Of a stretch of DNA of 64,000 nucleotides, positions 48,511 through 60,600 are shown one piece after another. Position 1 is the first letter of the stretch. Each line of letters opens with the position of its first letter. A program made the position numbers and the translations under genes. Origin of the DNA: Chaetoderma sp. LZ-2023a (taxonomy: Eukaryota > Mollusca > Caudofoveata > Chaetodermatida > Chaetodermatidae); assembly GCA_034401795.1 (NCBI GenBank), contig CM067371.1, positions 82,897,306 through 82,961,305 on the forward strand, written 5' to 3'. The notes under the pieces are model-generated. The model saw only the letters and a list, made by a program, of their open reading frames with translations, searched no databases and was not told the origin of the DNA.

Positions 48511-49020
48511 TGTGAATTCCCCCTCGCTAGTTAATAACCCGTTCTAGCAAAGTTGAAATATTGTGTCTGAACACCATGCTACAGATGGAAGGTAGCCTGA
48601 GTATGTTCACGAAAGGCACCACCTATATGGTTGCGGGTTTGGTCTCTGGTGCTTTTGCACCAGATTCATAAGGTACGTACTGAGTTTCTCTTTTTACTAT
48701 AAATATCCCTCAAAATCTGGCATGGAATTCTGAAGTATTTCTTCGTCTGATCTATGGTGTCGAAACAACAACACCTATCCGCGATGTACCATCAATCGAA
48801 CTACTCTCTATCCTTTGAATGTTCAATCTTCTGAGCCATACACGCCAGGCGAGAGATGGACGGGAGTAGTTCTGATACTCTAATATGTTCGCCTTGAATG
48901 GGAAGCATCACTTTGCAAGCTCCTCGATCATGAACATCATAGGGAGATGTCATCGAGTGAGCAGTAGAAAAATGGGCGAATCCTTGAACTCTTTTTTGCC
49001 CAGCTTGAAATGCAGAATCT
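48511..49020. other. No recognisable gene
   Basis: Contains GGTGCTTTTGCACC (a 5-bp stem hairpin) near 48648; no other feature. Confidence 0.45.
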
Positions 49021-50450
49021 CCACACAGTCTTCTTCTTCTTCTTCTTTTTGATCGCTGGTGTCACACTTGGAGAGCCATTCTCAAGATGAAATCTGTGGT
49101 TTTCTGCAGTTCTTCCACAGGCCCATACAGCTTTTCAAGAAAAGAGGTTGACAAAGGCCAGATCTCTTCTCTCAGCAGCTGATACGTACTGCAACATTGA
49201 AGTATGTGCTCTGTGGTCTGTTCTGCTTCTCCACAAGGACAAGCGGGCGATGTCGTAAGGTGGAACCGCCTGTACATGTGTTGGTTTAGTCTGTTGTGTC
49301 CAGTTCTGAGACGAAAAATGGTCACTTCCTCTGGCCTCGAGAGCTGATGGTAGGCATCTTCTGATTGAGGTGTTCTATAGAGTGACTTGATGATAGTCTT
49401 CATCTCTGTATGGGTAACCATGTTTTCTGTCTGATTCTCTTCTGCACCCACCTTTGCCATCTTGTCTGCTTCCTCATTTCCTTGGACTCCACAGTGTGAG
49501 GGGATCCACTGCAATGCTATCCGAAAGCATTTGATGGTTTGTAGTGCTTCTTCAAGTTGTGGCAGTTTACCTTTGGTGATAGCCTTAAGGACGGAGCGGG
49601 CATCAGATAAAAAGACAATCTGTGCAATACGGTCTGCTGTTCTGCTGATGGTATTAGCTGCATGAACCAGTGCTTCGACTTCAGCTCTGTAGTTTGTGCA
49701 GTGTTTGCCTGTCGGTATTGCAGCTGACTCATGTTGTCCGTTTGGATACTGTATGTGCAGTCCAGCACCTCCGCTCCTAATTGCATCTTTGGCTGATCCA
49801 TCTGTGTAGATCCTTATCCATGTCTCCTGAGGGTACATTTCTTCCAACATGGCTAGGGTCAGGGCCTTCTTGCTCACATCACTGTGTTCATCTTTGGTTG
49901 TGAGATGAGGTACTGTGGTGCGAATAGCTATGCTCTCTAGTTTGTTTTCCCAGGGTTGAGGATCAAGTGTGTGGTTTGGGTCTTCTATTTGTGCTGGCAA
50001 CATTTCTTTGTGTTTCCTTTGAAGTTATTTTGTCTCTTTCACAAAACTTGATCTTTTAAGTCTTCCTGATGACAGCTGTGCTTGCCTGATCTTCATCGGG
50101 TGGTTGTTGAACGATTTGACCGTTGCAGCTTGGATCAGTGCTTTGCATTTCCTTCCTTTGCTAAGTGGGGGATGCCTGCTGTCTGCTCCATTTTTTCTAT
50201 TGGTGTTGATCTAATTCCACCAGTGATGATGCGCAGTGCCTGGTTTTGTACTCTGCCGAGGTTCTGTTGATGAGATTTAGCTGCTGTCATCCATGAGCTG
50301 GATCCATACTCAAGGTGTGGTCGTACGGCACCTAGGTAGATTGTCTTGAGGATCCTTTCATTGGCACCCCACTTTGTTCCTGCCAGCTTCCTCATGATAT
50401 TTAGCTTTCTTCTGGCCTTTGCCTCTGCGTTCCACACAGTCGTGGTGGCG
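49021..50450 (-). pseudogene. 5'-truncated LINE: post-RT region plus RNase H domain
   Basis: On the minus strand, 50437-50135 encodes the segment after reverse transcriptase (KARRKLNIMRKLAGTKWGA, then VRPHLEYGSSSW). After a frameshift near 50140 and a TAA near 50026, an open frame of 313 codons (50003-49062) carries an RNase H domain. All four acidic residues are present: YTDGS D68, YRAE E108, FLSDA D134, and NEEAD D180, with WIPSH H170. A CPCGEAEQTTEHIL.C zinc-binding motif follows. The stop is followed within about 15 nt by a (GAA)n 3' tail (49047-49028 on the minus strand). The clade is RNase H-bearing (I/R1/Jockey group); the reverse transcriptase itself is missing. Confidence 0.82.
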
Positions 50451-51070
50451 TTATTCGGTAGAATATTGGCCTTCTTCCAAACCCAGCTTATAATGATTTG
50501 TAGATCAAATGATCTAGCATTGCGTGTGATGCATGATGTATCCTCTGTGTATGTACTCTATTCGTTCCGTTCTATCCAAACCATGTGATCTTCATCAGCA
50601 GTAAGGATACATGCCAGCGTCTAGAGAGCCATGCAGTATAAGTGATAAACAAGTTAACATGTTTCCAAAACAAAAACTTGTTAGTTATATTAGTAAGAAA
50701 TGGTCTGTTTAATATTTTGAACATAATTTGATTAGAAAATTTTCCGTGAAACATGTTAAGTTATTTTAGCTGTACACCTATTCTCAGTAGTGTGATCATC
50801 GTAATGTATGTCAAGGTCTGGCTCGGTACCTTGGAGTCATAGAACACAGGTCTCTGGTTCCGATTCGTGGCTCCTTCAGCAATGTCCAATCCATCTAATC
50901 TCAATGGTGCGAATTATTCAGGAAGTCTGCTCAATGCCGCCATGTAGCAGCTGTACTTTGCTCGATCGACATCCTCACAATATAATAAGTCTATGATCAC
51001 AGCTAATCGTTGCTAGTTTATAGCGCCACACACCCACAACCATCTTCAAATGTTTTACGCAGCGTGTCTT
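50451..51070. other. No recognisable gene
   Basis: Sequence beyond the LINE truncation point; nothing recognised. Confidence 0.45.
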
Positions 51071-51422
51071 AATTGGGAGATCCATTTCTAGCTATGCCCC
51101 GCCTATTTCTATTTAAGCTCCGCCCATGTCCATGTCTTTGCGATCGATCGAACCCTTAATTCCCAGAATCCAAATATCAAGATAAATATATAGGTAAGGT
51201 GTTGAATATTTTGAAACTAATTTGACTTTGTTGCTGCCTATTCAACATATTCTTTTTTAAATAGTAAGGACTTACAATTACATACATTTGACTAACTATT
51301 CAATGTTCATAACAGAGCTGGATGCGCTATTAGTTATGTATTTTGGTTGTGACGTCAGTCTACAAGTGAAGTAATTGATTATGTCATCACATATTTGAAT
51401 GCCAGATCGGATTTATCCATTC
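51071..51422 (+). mobile_element. MITE copy with deleted hairpin arm
   Basis: GGGAGATCCATTTCTAGC start and GATCGGATTTATCC end. TTTGACTTTGTTGCTGCCTA runs directly into TTCAACATATTC, so the right arm is gone. One TGACGTCA lies near 51350. Confidence 0.85.
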
Positions 51423-51732
51423 TAAACCATTGCACACATGCTTCACAGAAGCCGTATTCGTTGGGAAATTAGGGTGGGGTACTCTCGCAAGAGTGGCAGT
51501 GCATAACGTGTAAGACGTCACCTGTTTTTGGGCCATACCATATGTGTAGCAGTAGGAGGTGTTGCGAGATGCATTTTATGATGGTACTATAGGCAGAGTG
51601 GTTATCATAGAAGTAGAGTTTCTCCGATATATTCCGCATAAAATGTGTTTCATCATTTGGAATTTGATTTACAGGTTAGCCATCTGATGTATATTTATGT
51701 ATCTGATGTATTCATACGTGCAAGAGAATGGC

Positions 51733-52034
51733 AATGGACCTTTCCAAGTGTATCCTCCTATCATGTGACGTCATAATCAACTACGTGACGCATAGAATGA
51801 CATCACAATCAATGGGTCATTATGACGTCATGAATGACGTAGATAAGTATGTTAAGAACGCTTAGTTGAAGACGGAAAATGCGTTGTTGTACGTATGTTT
51901 TCACTATTTAACAAATATTCTATTTAATCTTTTGAAAGTAATTTGACTGGGCGGTGTTGCTGCCATAGTGCCGAAGTGTGGGTGGAGCTTAGCTAGTGAT
52001 GGGCGGGGCATAGCTAAAACTTGACAGGTCCATT
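51733..52034 (-). mobile_element. MITE copy with internal deletion
   Basis: AATGGACCTTTCCAAG and TTGACAGGTCCATT ends; TGACGTCA near 51768 and 51821. Sequence jumps from GCTGCCATAG to TGCCGAAGTGTGGG, deleting one arm and the ATCGATC block. Confidence 0.88.
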
Positions 52035-52529
52035 TTCGCGGTTCCATCGTGGATATTTGCGCGGTTTCCGTACGAAAGACGTTCAGATAGTCGGTATGGT
52101 ACACAAGGTGACGATCTCGATTAAAAATCCTGTCCTTATCCAACCCATCACGCCACCTCACTTCACACCCACTTATTTACGACACCTACTCACCCTACCC
52201 CACCCACACCCACCATCGTCCCTGTTAGATCGGCATAAACCTATATCAAAAGAGTGGTTGTTTACATTTCAAACGATTGTCATAGTTGATAAATGGTGGT
52301 TTGTTGTTATTTTCCTTAATAACATCACAGATAATGTACTGACAAAAATGCTTAAAAATTCAAAATAAACGGATTGGAAAAAATTAATTGAAATATTTAT
52401 TTGTATCCTGGTAAGCGTATAATTCCAAACAGGCTGGTTACTGCGATGTTGTACTCTTAATGCATTAACACACTTGATATTAACGCTATTGATATTCCAG
52501 CCTTCTCAATTTCAATATGATAATAACAA
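52035..52529. other. No recognisable gene
   Basis: A 115-codon ORF (52021-52368, plus) begins inside the MITE and shows no recognised domain. Confidence 0.5.
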
Positions 52530-52640
52530 AAATCTGTTTGCATATTTTGAAACAGATTTGACTGGAAAGTGGAAATTGTTGCTCACAGTCGAATTAGTTC
52601 CAAAATATTCAACAGAATGTTGCATACATCATAAAGAATG
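52530..52640 (+). repeat. MITE core remnant
   Basis: TTGCATATTTTGAAACAGAT and AGTTCCAAAATATTCAACAG flank a GGAAATTGTTGCTCACAG core. Confidence 0.65.
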
Positions 52641-52817
52641 TGTCGTTTTTTCTGTCCGCGAGAATAAGGGGTTAGACTAGTCGTTCCATACATATAAGCT
52701 ATACTGAAAGCTATACTGTAGTGGAGAAAAGACGAATTTATCAAAGCCAATAAATTTGTTGTTATGCGCTATGAGAAAGGCGTTGCTATTTTAGACAGCA
52801 ACAGAGTTCATTAAAGC

Positions 52818-53236
52818 AATAGAGGGATCCAGTTTTAGATATGCCCCGCCCATTTCTAGCTTTGCCACGCCCATTTCTAGCTACGCCCCGCCCATTTCTA
52901 GCTAACCTTCGCCCACATTTTACTCGTGTTGGAAATTGCCCAAATTCCCACAATCCGAATTTCAAGGTAACTATACAGGTAAGCTGTTAAATATTTTGAA
53001 ACCAATTTAACTGGGACCTGTTGCTACCATAGGCAGCAACAGCTCCCACTCAAATTAGTCTCAAAATGTTCAACAGAATATTCAGTAAATTGTAAATTCA
53101 TTAAAGACATACAATTCAGTCATTTGCAACATTCGCGCGTGATGGACCTGCGTCATGTTGAGTGTGACGTCAGCTAATAAGCGACACATTTGATATGACA
53201 TCAGATGGTGGGTGTGACAGGTCGGATCCCTCTGTT
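52818..53236 (+). mobile_element. MITE copy (type B) with triplicated subterminal 21-bp motif
   Basis: AATAGAGGGATCC at 52818-52830 pairs with GGATCCCTCTGTT at 53224-53236 (12 of 13). Next to the left end CGCCCATTTCTAGCT occurs three times at 21-bp spacing (about 52847-52900). This is the same 21-bp framework that forms the array at 42278-44108. The hairpin is near perfect. Confidence 0.93.
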
Positions 53237-53975
53237 ATATTTGGGAAACCTTGTGGTCTTTTCGATAGAGTCGGGTTAGTTTCTAACGTCCAGGGCCTGC
53301 TCTGAAGCGTCCAGCTTTAGGCATATTACCTAGCTACAGTAATATCCAAATGGAATCTGCTGTGTGTTTCTTGATTGACAGGATACGCGGCTCCGATCTT
53401 AATCCAATATTTATATACTTCCGGTAATGTGCCTAAGGTTTCAAATTACGCGTGGTCACTCATCTGCAGGAGATTATTTAAGCAGGACTGTTACTAAGCA
53501 ATTATAAATCTATCTTCAATTTAATTATAAGTAGCATAGATTACTATTTTTGTTAAGGATGAAAGGCTGTAGAGTCTACTCAGCTAGAGAGACTAGCCGC
53601 CTTTTGAGGCTAAGAGCGCGTGGTTCCTCCACCACCTGCCTTAAAGGACCACCCTATTTTGGCTTCAATAAATGTTTCCTTATAATATCACCTAAGCGCT
53701 TCACGGTCCCGTGTCTCGACAGCTATTGAAAAGCTGTTGAATAGTGTGAACCTAATTCGACTGAAACCTATATAGATGCAGTGGATAACAACAGCTACAA
53801 ATCAAATTAGTTTCATAACATTCATCAGAGTATTCCTTAGATCTCAAGGAATTTGTAGTTTATAATATATAGTAAGGGTAAAATAGGTAAGAGACCATCT
53901 GTCTATATTGATTAGATGTTTGCGCTGAATAAGATCAGTTGCATCTTTTACGGTACTTCATTTACAGTTATGTCC
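53237..53975. other. No gene; MITE remnant at 53720-53845
   Basis: AAGCTGTTGAATAGTGTGAACC and ATCAAATTAGTTTCATAACATT mark a decayed hairpin. The rest is featureless. Confidence 0.55.
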
Positions 53976-54050
53976 AACGAGGGAGATTAGCAGTCAACCT
54001 ATGTATATACAGAATCAGACAACCGTCGTCGTCGTCGCCCCAGTTGCGTA

Positions 54051-54120
<70 letters not shown>

Positions 54121-54190
54121 ACGAGGGAGATAAGCAGACAGCCTATGTATATACACATTGAATCAGACTACCGTCGTCGTCGCTGTCGTC
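53976..54190. repeat. Direct duplication flanking a (CAT)n array
   Basis: AACGAGGGAGAT(T/A)AGCAG followed by CCTATGTATATACA and ATCAGAC(A/T)ACCGTCGTCG occurs at about 53977-54035 and again at about 54119-54183. About 26 CAT/ATC triplets (54043-54120) lie between. Confidence 0.85.
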
Positions 54191-54195
54191 GATGT

Positions 54196-54370
54196 CGGCG
54201 GCGGCGGCGGCGGCGTCGTAATCATCGTCGTCGTTGGCATCGTCGTTGTTGTCGGCGGCAGCGGTGGTGTCAGTGGCGTTGTCATCCCGCACCCTATCAC
54301 CACCGCCACCACCGCCGACGCCGCCTTCGTCGTCGTCATAATCATCATCATCATCATTATCATCACTCTG
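54196..54370. repeat. Degenerate GTC/GGC/CAT trinucleotide region
   Basis: Interrupted GTC, GCG and ATC triplets give overlapping low-complexity ORFs on both strands. Confidence 0.85.
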
Positions 54371-54481
54371 GGTATCATGACAACTGAATATATGTACACG
54401 GTTCACTTGTTGTTTCACAGACGACCTTCGCTTTTCTGTTTTACCGATAATAATGGTTCATGCGAACGCTTTACCACATCC

Positions 54482-54788
54482 GTGATGTAAAGCTGATACT
54501 CTGCAATCACCCATGATGTCAAGCTGATACTTTGGAAATCTTCCATGATGTCAAGCTGATACTCTGTCAATCACCCATGATGTCAAGCTGATACTCTGTC
54601 TGTCAATCATCCATGATGTCAAGCTAATACTCTGTCTGTCAATCATCCATGATGTTAAGCTGATACTCTGTCTGTCAATCATCCATGATGCTAAACTGAT
54701 ACTCTGTCTGTCAATCATCCATGATGTCAAGCTGATACTCTGTCTGTCAATCGCCCATGATGTCAAGCTGATACTCTGTCAATCATAT
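54482..54788. repeat. Minisatellite of 32/36 bp, about 9 units
   Basis: ATGATGTCAAGCTGATACTC followed by TGTCTGTCAATCATCC recurs. The first units lack a TGTC, giving 32 instead of 36 bp. Confidence 0.92.
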
Positions 54789-55311
54789 GTTGCTAATGTG
54801 TCTCACTACTCTCTAGCACCCAAAGCTGCTAATAAGCGAGCCACCAATCTCACCCGCTAATAAGCGACGCATCAATATCACTGGCGTCGTTAGAAAATTG
54901 CAGAATTCCTTATCAATCCTAGGCTCAGGTGATATCTAGAAAAATCTTTCCATCATCCCAGACCAGGAAGCTTTCAGATGACATTGATTTAATGAAAATA
55001 GAATGGCTAGAATTATCTCATCTCAATCAATAGAAAAACATTTATTAGAAAAGATGCATGTCCTTGATATATATGTAGACAGACCTTGAAAAACTTGTGG
55101 CAAGGTATTCAAGGCTGGCCTCAAACAGAAACCGTGACAGAGTGGAATGATAGGACGAATGCACAAGTGGGTCAGCCAATGCCTGCACCGCAGAAGCCCA
55201 ATCCAAACACAATCCAAATCAAGCCACACCAAAGCAGGAAGCTCATTTTGATCGCAAGGCTTGCTATCTAAGCAAGTGTGCCACGCTAAGGTGTGCTATA
55301 ACAGAAACCGT
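54789..55311. other. No recognisable gene
   Basis: Only short ORFs of 61-69 codons in opposite strands over the same sequence. Confidence 0.5.
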
Positions 55312-55585
55312 ATGAAATGAAAGGATCCGATCTGTCACTCACTTCACTGACATCATAAACAATACGTCACATGTAGGCTGACGTCACTACCATAAGGCCG
55401 TATTATAACTCTGTCATGAAGATCGAAAGGTCCGATAAGTGTACGAATTGTATGACTGATGAATTTACAATTTAATAAGCATCATGATGAATATTTTGAA
55501 TCTAATTCAAATGGTAACTGTTGCTGCCATAGGCTGCAAAAGCCCCAGTCCAATTAGTTTCAAAATATTATGCTGCTTATCTATA
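55312..55585 (-). mobile_element. MITE copy (type B), truncated
   Basis: AAAGGATCCGATCTGTCACT end, TACGTCACATGTAGGCTGACG, then a worn hairpin (GAATCTAATTCAAATGG and CCAATTAGTTTCAAAATATT). The GC-rich end is missing. Confidence 0.8.
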
Positions 55586-55948
55586 TGATGATGTTATACT
55601 GTGCTCTGCTGCTGCGGTAGCTAGAAAACATCATACAGTTAGTCCTTCTTCTTCTTCTTCTTCTTCTTTGAGAAAAGACGTGTTTTAGAAGAGCTCTCAG
55701 TTTAGTCCGTGTGTTGACTGTTTATAATTGTCAGTTGTGTTTATTTTTTGTCTTTTGTATGCGCTAACGCGTATGTGCTTATGTTTGTGTTAATAACTTT
55801 GTGTTTTATTAATGTGTTCATACATAATTTGATTTTTCTCTGGTTTTCGTAAATCTATATATACTTGTAACACTTATAGCACCATTAGCATAGGGTAGTC
55901 GGCCTGTTGGCCGAAGTGGACGCTTGATTAGGCTATTGTGTTTGGACA

Positions 55949-57553
55949 ATGGCCAGACAGATTAGTTATGCGGAGCGCCTGAGAGAGACTCGAAGTGACC
56001 CCGTCACCACCCCTGCTTTAGATTACGAACCATTCGCGGGCATTGATAGGAAACATGGTGTACGCGTTGATAGTCTAGCTGGTGTGGCGGTAGAGGCCTA
56101 CGTGAAAGGCGCCGCCGCCGTCGTAAAGCCGGAGAATATTGTAGCTGCTTCACGAATTAAAGGAGGAATCGCGGTTTATGTCAAAACGGAGCAACAAGTC
56201 AATAGACTGTGTCTTGACGGTATAAACGTAGGTGGCTGCTACCACAATGTGTATTCCTTGGAGAATGAGCCGACGAGATTAATTATATCTAATGTCCCAC
56301 CATACATCCCGAACTTTGTTATTAAACAAGCGTTGGAAAGCCAAGGAAAGGTGCTCGGAAATTGCCGGCCAATACCTTTAGGCTGCAAGTCACCAGAGTT
56401 AAGACATGTGAAAAGTTTTAGACGGCAGATCCAGATTGTAATGGAAAAGTCCCCATTACCGGAGTTTGTGGACATCCCGTACATAGGAAGGTCCCATAGA
56501 CTATTTATAAGTACGGACGAGATTGTCTGTTTTAAATGTGCTCAGAAAGGACATTTTCAACGCTTTTGCCCATTGAATGACATTCACGACAATTCGGTGG
56601 GTCATGATAACCTTAACAACAATGTTGCGGACGCGCCGGTCAACAGTAAAAATCGTGACGTCATACCGAATTCCGATCTTGTGGTAAATAATAACAATTT
56701 TCCACAAACACTGTCACAAAGAAACGATAAACCAGTTGATAAAGTCAGTAAATCGTCACCTAAGAAATCACCTCAGAATAAACGTCGTAAGACTCAGTTT
56801 TCCAATCGTTATAGCGTCTTGAGCGATGATCTAATTGTCACTGATCCTGAAACCGATAATGAGGCGGACATTACCAGTGTACCGTCGGATAATTCCACTG
56901 TTGTAGATGAAGCTACTTCAATGGACCAGGCTACTCAGCAAAACTCAGCTCTGTTCACAGATGAACCTGGTAATTCCAACACGGCGGCCAATGGGGATTC
57001 TGCTGTCACTGTCATTCAAATTCACCGTGAATCGGAATTACACGACCATGTTCTATTATCTGACGAGGGTTGTGTAGCTGAAAAAACTGTTATGTCGACA
57101 CAAGAAATCCTAAGTGAACTCGATGTAAATATCTCATTGGCGAAAGCAACCAGTGTTAATAATGCATCTATAGTTTTCAAACCTGGACATGATCCTTGTG
57201 ATTCGGACAGGCTTGGAATAGAAGCAGGTGGTATGCCGCCTTTATCGCAGGGTGAACTGCTGGACGAGGACACCAGCGACGCTGACAGCATGTCTATTGG
57301 TTCAGAACTTTCGGACATGACAGATTTTATTGATTCAAGGGAGGTAATGCCCTCTCTTGAAGATGTGAAACTATTTATAGAAAGTGTAAAATATAGTAAA
57401 AAGGTAATAGATAAATGCAAAGCCTTTCAACCCAACTTAAAATTACTGATACATCAGTTGATACGATTGAAGAAACAACCTGGCTTAGAATCTGCGTTCA
57501 AGTCTCGTGTCACCAAAATAGTCACTAAGCTACACCGTAGCTTACGGAATTAA
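55949..57553 (+). CDS. LINE ORF1 protein, nucleic-acid binding
   Basis: An intact 534-codon frame starts at an ATG in ACAATGG context, the first ATG of the frame. Residues about 60-190 form a mixed alpha/beta region (VPPYIPNFVIKQALESQGKV). A single zinc knuckle CFKCAQKGHFQRFC lies at residues 194-207 (CX2CX4HX4C). The long tail is rich in Asn, Asp and Ser, with a basic patch (KKSPQNKRRK) near residue 275. ORF1 proteins of this group bind the element RNA; here that is inferred from the knuckle and position. The TAA at 57551-57553 lies 108 nt before the best ORF2 start. Confidence 0.85.
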   Translation: MARQISYAERLRETRSDPVTTPALDYEPFAGIDRKHGVRVDSLAGVAVEAYVKGAAAVVKPENIVAASRIKGGIAVYVKTEQQVNRLCLDGINVGGCYHNVYSLENEPTRLIISNVPPYIPNFVIKQALESQGKVLGNCRPIPLGCKSPELRHVKSFRRQIQIVMEKSPLPEFVDIPYIGRSHRLFISTDEIVCFKCAQKGHFQRFCPLNDIHDNSVGHDNLNNNVADAPVNSKNRDVIPNSDLVVNNNNFPQTLSQRNDKPVDKVSKSSPKKSPQNKRRKTQFSNRYSVLSDDLIVTDPETDNEADITSVPSDNSTVVDEATSMDQATQQNSALFTDEPGNSNTAANGDSAVTVIQIHRESELHDHVLLSDEGCVAEKTVMSTQEILSELDVNISLAKATSVNNASIVFKPGHDPCDSDRLGIEAGGMPPLSQGELLDEDTSDADSMSIGSELSDMTDFIDSREVMPSLEDVKLFIESVKYSKKVIDKCKAFQPNLKLLIHQLIRLKKQPGLESAFKSRVTKIVTKLHRSLRN

Positions 57554-57661
57554 TTGTTTCCGCCTATGGTCAATCTAGTAACGAACTTGAATACAGTTTC
57601 TTTTCTACACCAAACAGTTATGGGTATCTTTGTTCTAAGATTTATTCAATTATTTTTAATT

Positions 57662-60600
57662 ATGGCTTCCCTCTCAATTGTTACACTAAATACGAGAGGT
57701 TGTCGTGACTCTTTTAAAAGATTTCGTATTTTTAATGAACTTCGCAAAGATTTATTTGCCGATATTGTGTTTCTCCAGGATACTCACACAATTCAGCCGG
57801 ATGAGTCGCTATGGCGACTTATATGGAGAGGTCAAGCTGTCTTTTCACATTTTAATACAAATACAGCTGGTGTTGCTATAATATTTAAACCCAAGTTAAA
57901 TGTAAATATCATTGAAACGATCACAGTTGCTCAGGGAAGAATCTTACATGTCACAGCAAATATACATGGCAACTATTTTTATCTGATTAATGTTTACAAT
58001 CCCACAGAGTCTCATGACAAATTGAAATGCATAGATATGTTAAAAACTCATATTTCCACATTGTCCGAACCATATCCTATAATATTAGGTGGTGATTTTA
58101 ACTGTACACTTGATTATCAGTTAGATAGAACATCAGCAACAGAACCACACCCTCCAGCTGCGGATGCGCTTAAATCTTTAATTACAAGCAATAGTCTTAC
58201 TGATGCATATCGCTGCCTCTATCCACAATCTGAAATTTTCACCTGGCACAGGTCCGATGGGACTGCATCCAGACTTGATCGTTTTTACATTCATAGTAAT
58301 TTTAGACAGTTTTTAAGCAGTTGTTCCATAATTCCTTGCACCAATTCTGACCATGATTATGTTAGAGCAATATTTCAGCTTAAAAGTGTAAAACGGAAAA
58401 GTGCATATTGGTGCATGAATACCGCTGTGTTGAGTGAAAGAAACTATGTGCTTTTAATTAATGATTTCTGGAATGGTTGGCAAGGGAAAAAATGTGATTT
58501 TGATTGTCTACAGGATTGGTGGGATTTGGCCAAAAAGCATATATGTATTTGATCACAGCGTTATTCCCGAGAACGAGCTGTCCTTTTCCGTGAGCGACGA
58601 TCAGACTTACAAGCTGAAATTGATCAGTTATCGGTCAAAATTCCAAAAACAAATGAATTATTAGAGGTAATTAACCAAAAGCAATCTGAATTAACAACTC
58701 TCCTCAAAGAGCAAAATAGGGGTGCTTGGATTCGATCGCGATTCCAGCATATAAATGAATCAGATAGACCTACTACATATTTTTTTAATCTTGAGAATAA
58801 ACGTGTGATGAATAAAACTATTTCACAGTTGAAGATCCCAACCGGTGAAATGGTTAATTCTGATACGGATATTCTGAGCCACGCCTCTGATTTCTATGGT
58901 GAATTATATGCGAAGTCAAGCTCATGCAAAGTGTCTGAAAACCTGCTTTTATCAGATCTTCCTAATCTAAGTGAGCTTTCCAGAATTGAGTTAGATCGGG
59001 CCCTGAGTTTATCTCCAATAACATTAGGTTGATAACAGACGTCGTCGAGTATTCAAATTTCATGTCGTTACCTCTTGGCGTTGTATCCCTAGATCAGGAG
59101 AAGGCGTTTGATAGGGTAAGTCACCAGTATTTTTTGAATACCTTGCGCGCATTTGGCTTTGGTGATTTTTTTGTTAAATGCATTCAGCTTCTTTACAATG
59201 ACACTTCGTGTTTACTGAAAATAAATAATTTGTTATCTATGTCTGTTTCTTTTAGCCGTGGTATCAGACAGGGTTGCTCACTATCAGGCGCTTTGTACAG
59301 TATCTGTATCGAACCATTATTAGTTAAGATACGCTCAAATAACGGACTGAGGGGGGTGGCCCTGCCTGATATCTCGGGTGAAAGGGTTTCTTGCTCAGCT
59401 TATGCTGATGACATAACTGCCTTGTGTACGTGTAATGATGATTTTATTAAATTGCGAGATTTGATACAATATGAGAATATTTGATATGAGTCTGCTTCCA
59501 ACGCGAAAATTAACCACTCAAAGTCAGAAGGTTTTTGGGTTGGTTCCTGGAAATGGCGTATTGACGAGCCTTTGGGGTTAAAATGGAATAGCAATGGATT
59601 AAAGATTCTCGGTATTTATATTGGCAATTCTTTGGATTTTTGCAAACAAAATTGGGAAAATCTTGAAAATGAAATCAGCACAAAACTTCTTAACTGGCTC
59701 CCGTTATCAAAAGCTCTATCGTTTAGAGGTAGGATCACTATTACTAATCTGCTTGCTGCTTCTAAGCTTTGGCATAGGTTAGCTGTTATCGATGTCCCTG
59801 GTAATATTTTAAATGCTATTCAAAAACTGTTAATTAACTTCATCTGGTCTGGAAAGCACTGGCTTCCCAAAGAGTTACTGTTTCTGCCTTTAGACAAAGG
59901 TGGGCAAGGACTCGTGCATTTAGAATCTCGGATACGGACATTCCGTATTCAGTATGCACAATCCTTTATGAACTATTTCGCTTTTCATCCGCTTTAGCAG
60001 CTACTTTCTCAAACAGATACATAAACTAAATTACGATTATCAGATTTTCTCTATTAAATTGGATGTACAGATGATTCGTAATTTACCTATCTTTTATAAG
60101 AGTGTGCTCAATTCTTGGTTTTTCTTCAATGTTATGAGAACATCGCATCCAAGCTGTAAAATCGATGTTTTAAATGAACCACTGTTTCTAAATCCTTTGA
60201 TCAAGAATATCTCCACTGGATTTACTTTTTGCTACGAAGATTTTATAAGTGCGAATGCTACCATTCTAGCTGATATTTTGGTAAATGATAAACGAATTGC
60301 ACTTGAAGACTTACTCCTTAAAATTGGCAACAGGTCTCGACGATTGCTTCAAATAAACTTGAACACTCTATGGGATAGCATACCCAATGAATGGTTCGAA
60401 CTATTAGATCGACCTATTGACATTCCCAGGTCAGTATACAATTATGAATTATCATGCAATATTAATGATGACTCGGTTTTTACTGTATTGATACCATCTC
60501 TTTGCAAGAAGGAACTATACAAGATGTCTTTATTAAAATGTTACTCAATGATTTCACATAATACCAAAAGTAACATATGGAGAGATCTACTGTCTCTAAA

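Noticed and set aside
54001..54490. Overlapping Ser-, His-, Val- and Asp-rich ORFs
   Set aside because: All derive from GTC/CAT triplet repeats and appear on both strands.
57022..57420. 132-codon minus-strand ORF
   Set aside because: Antisense shadow of the intact LINE ORF1.
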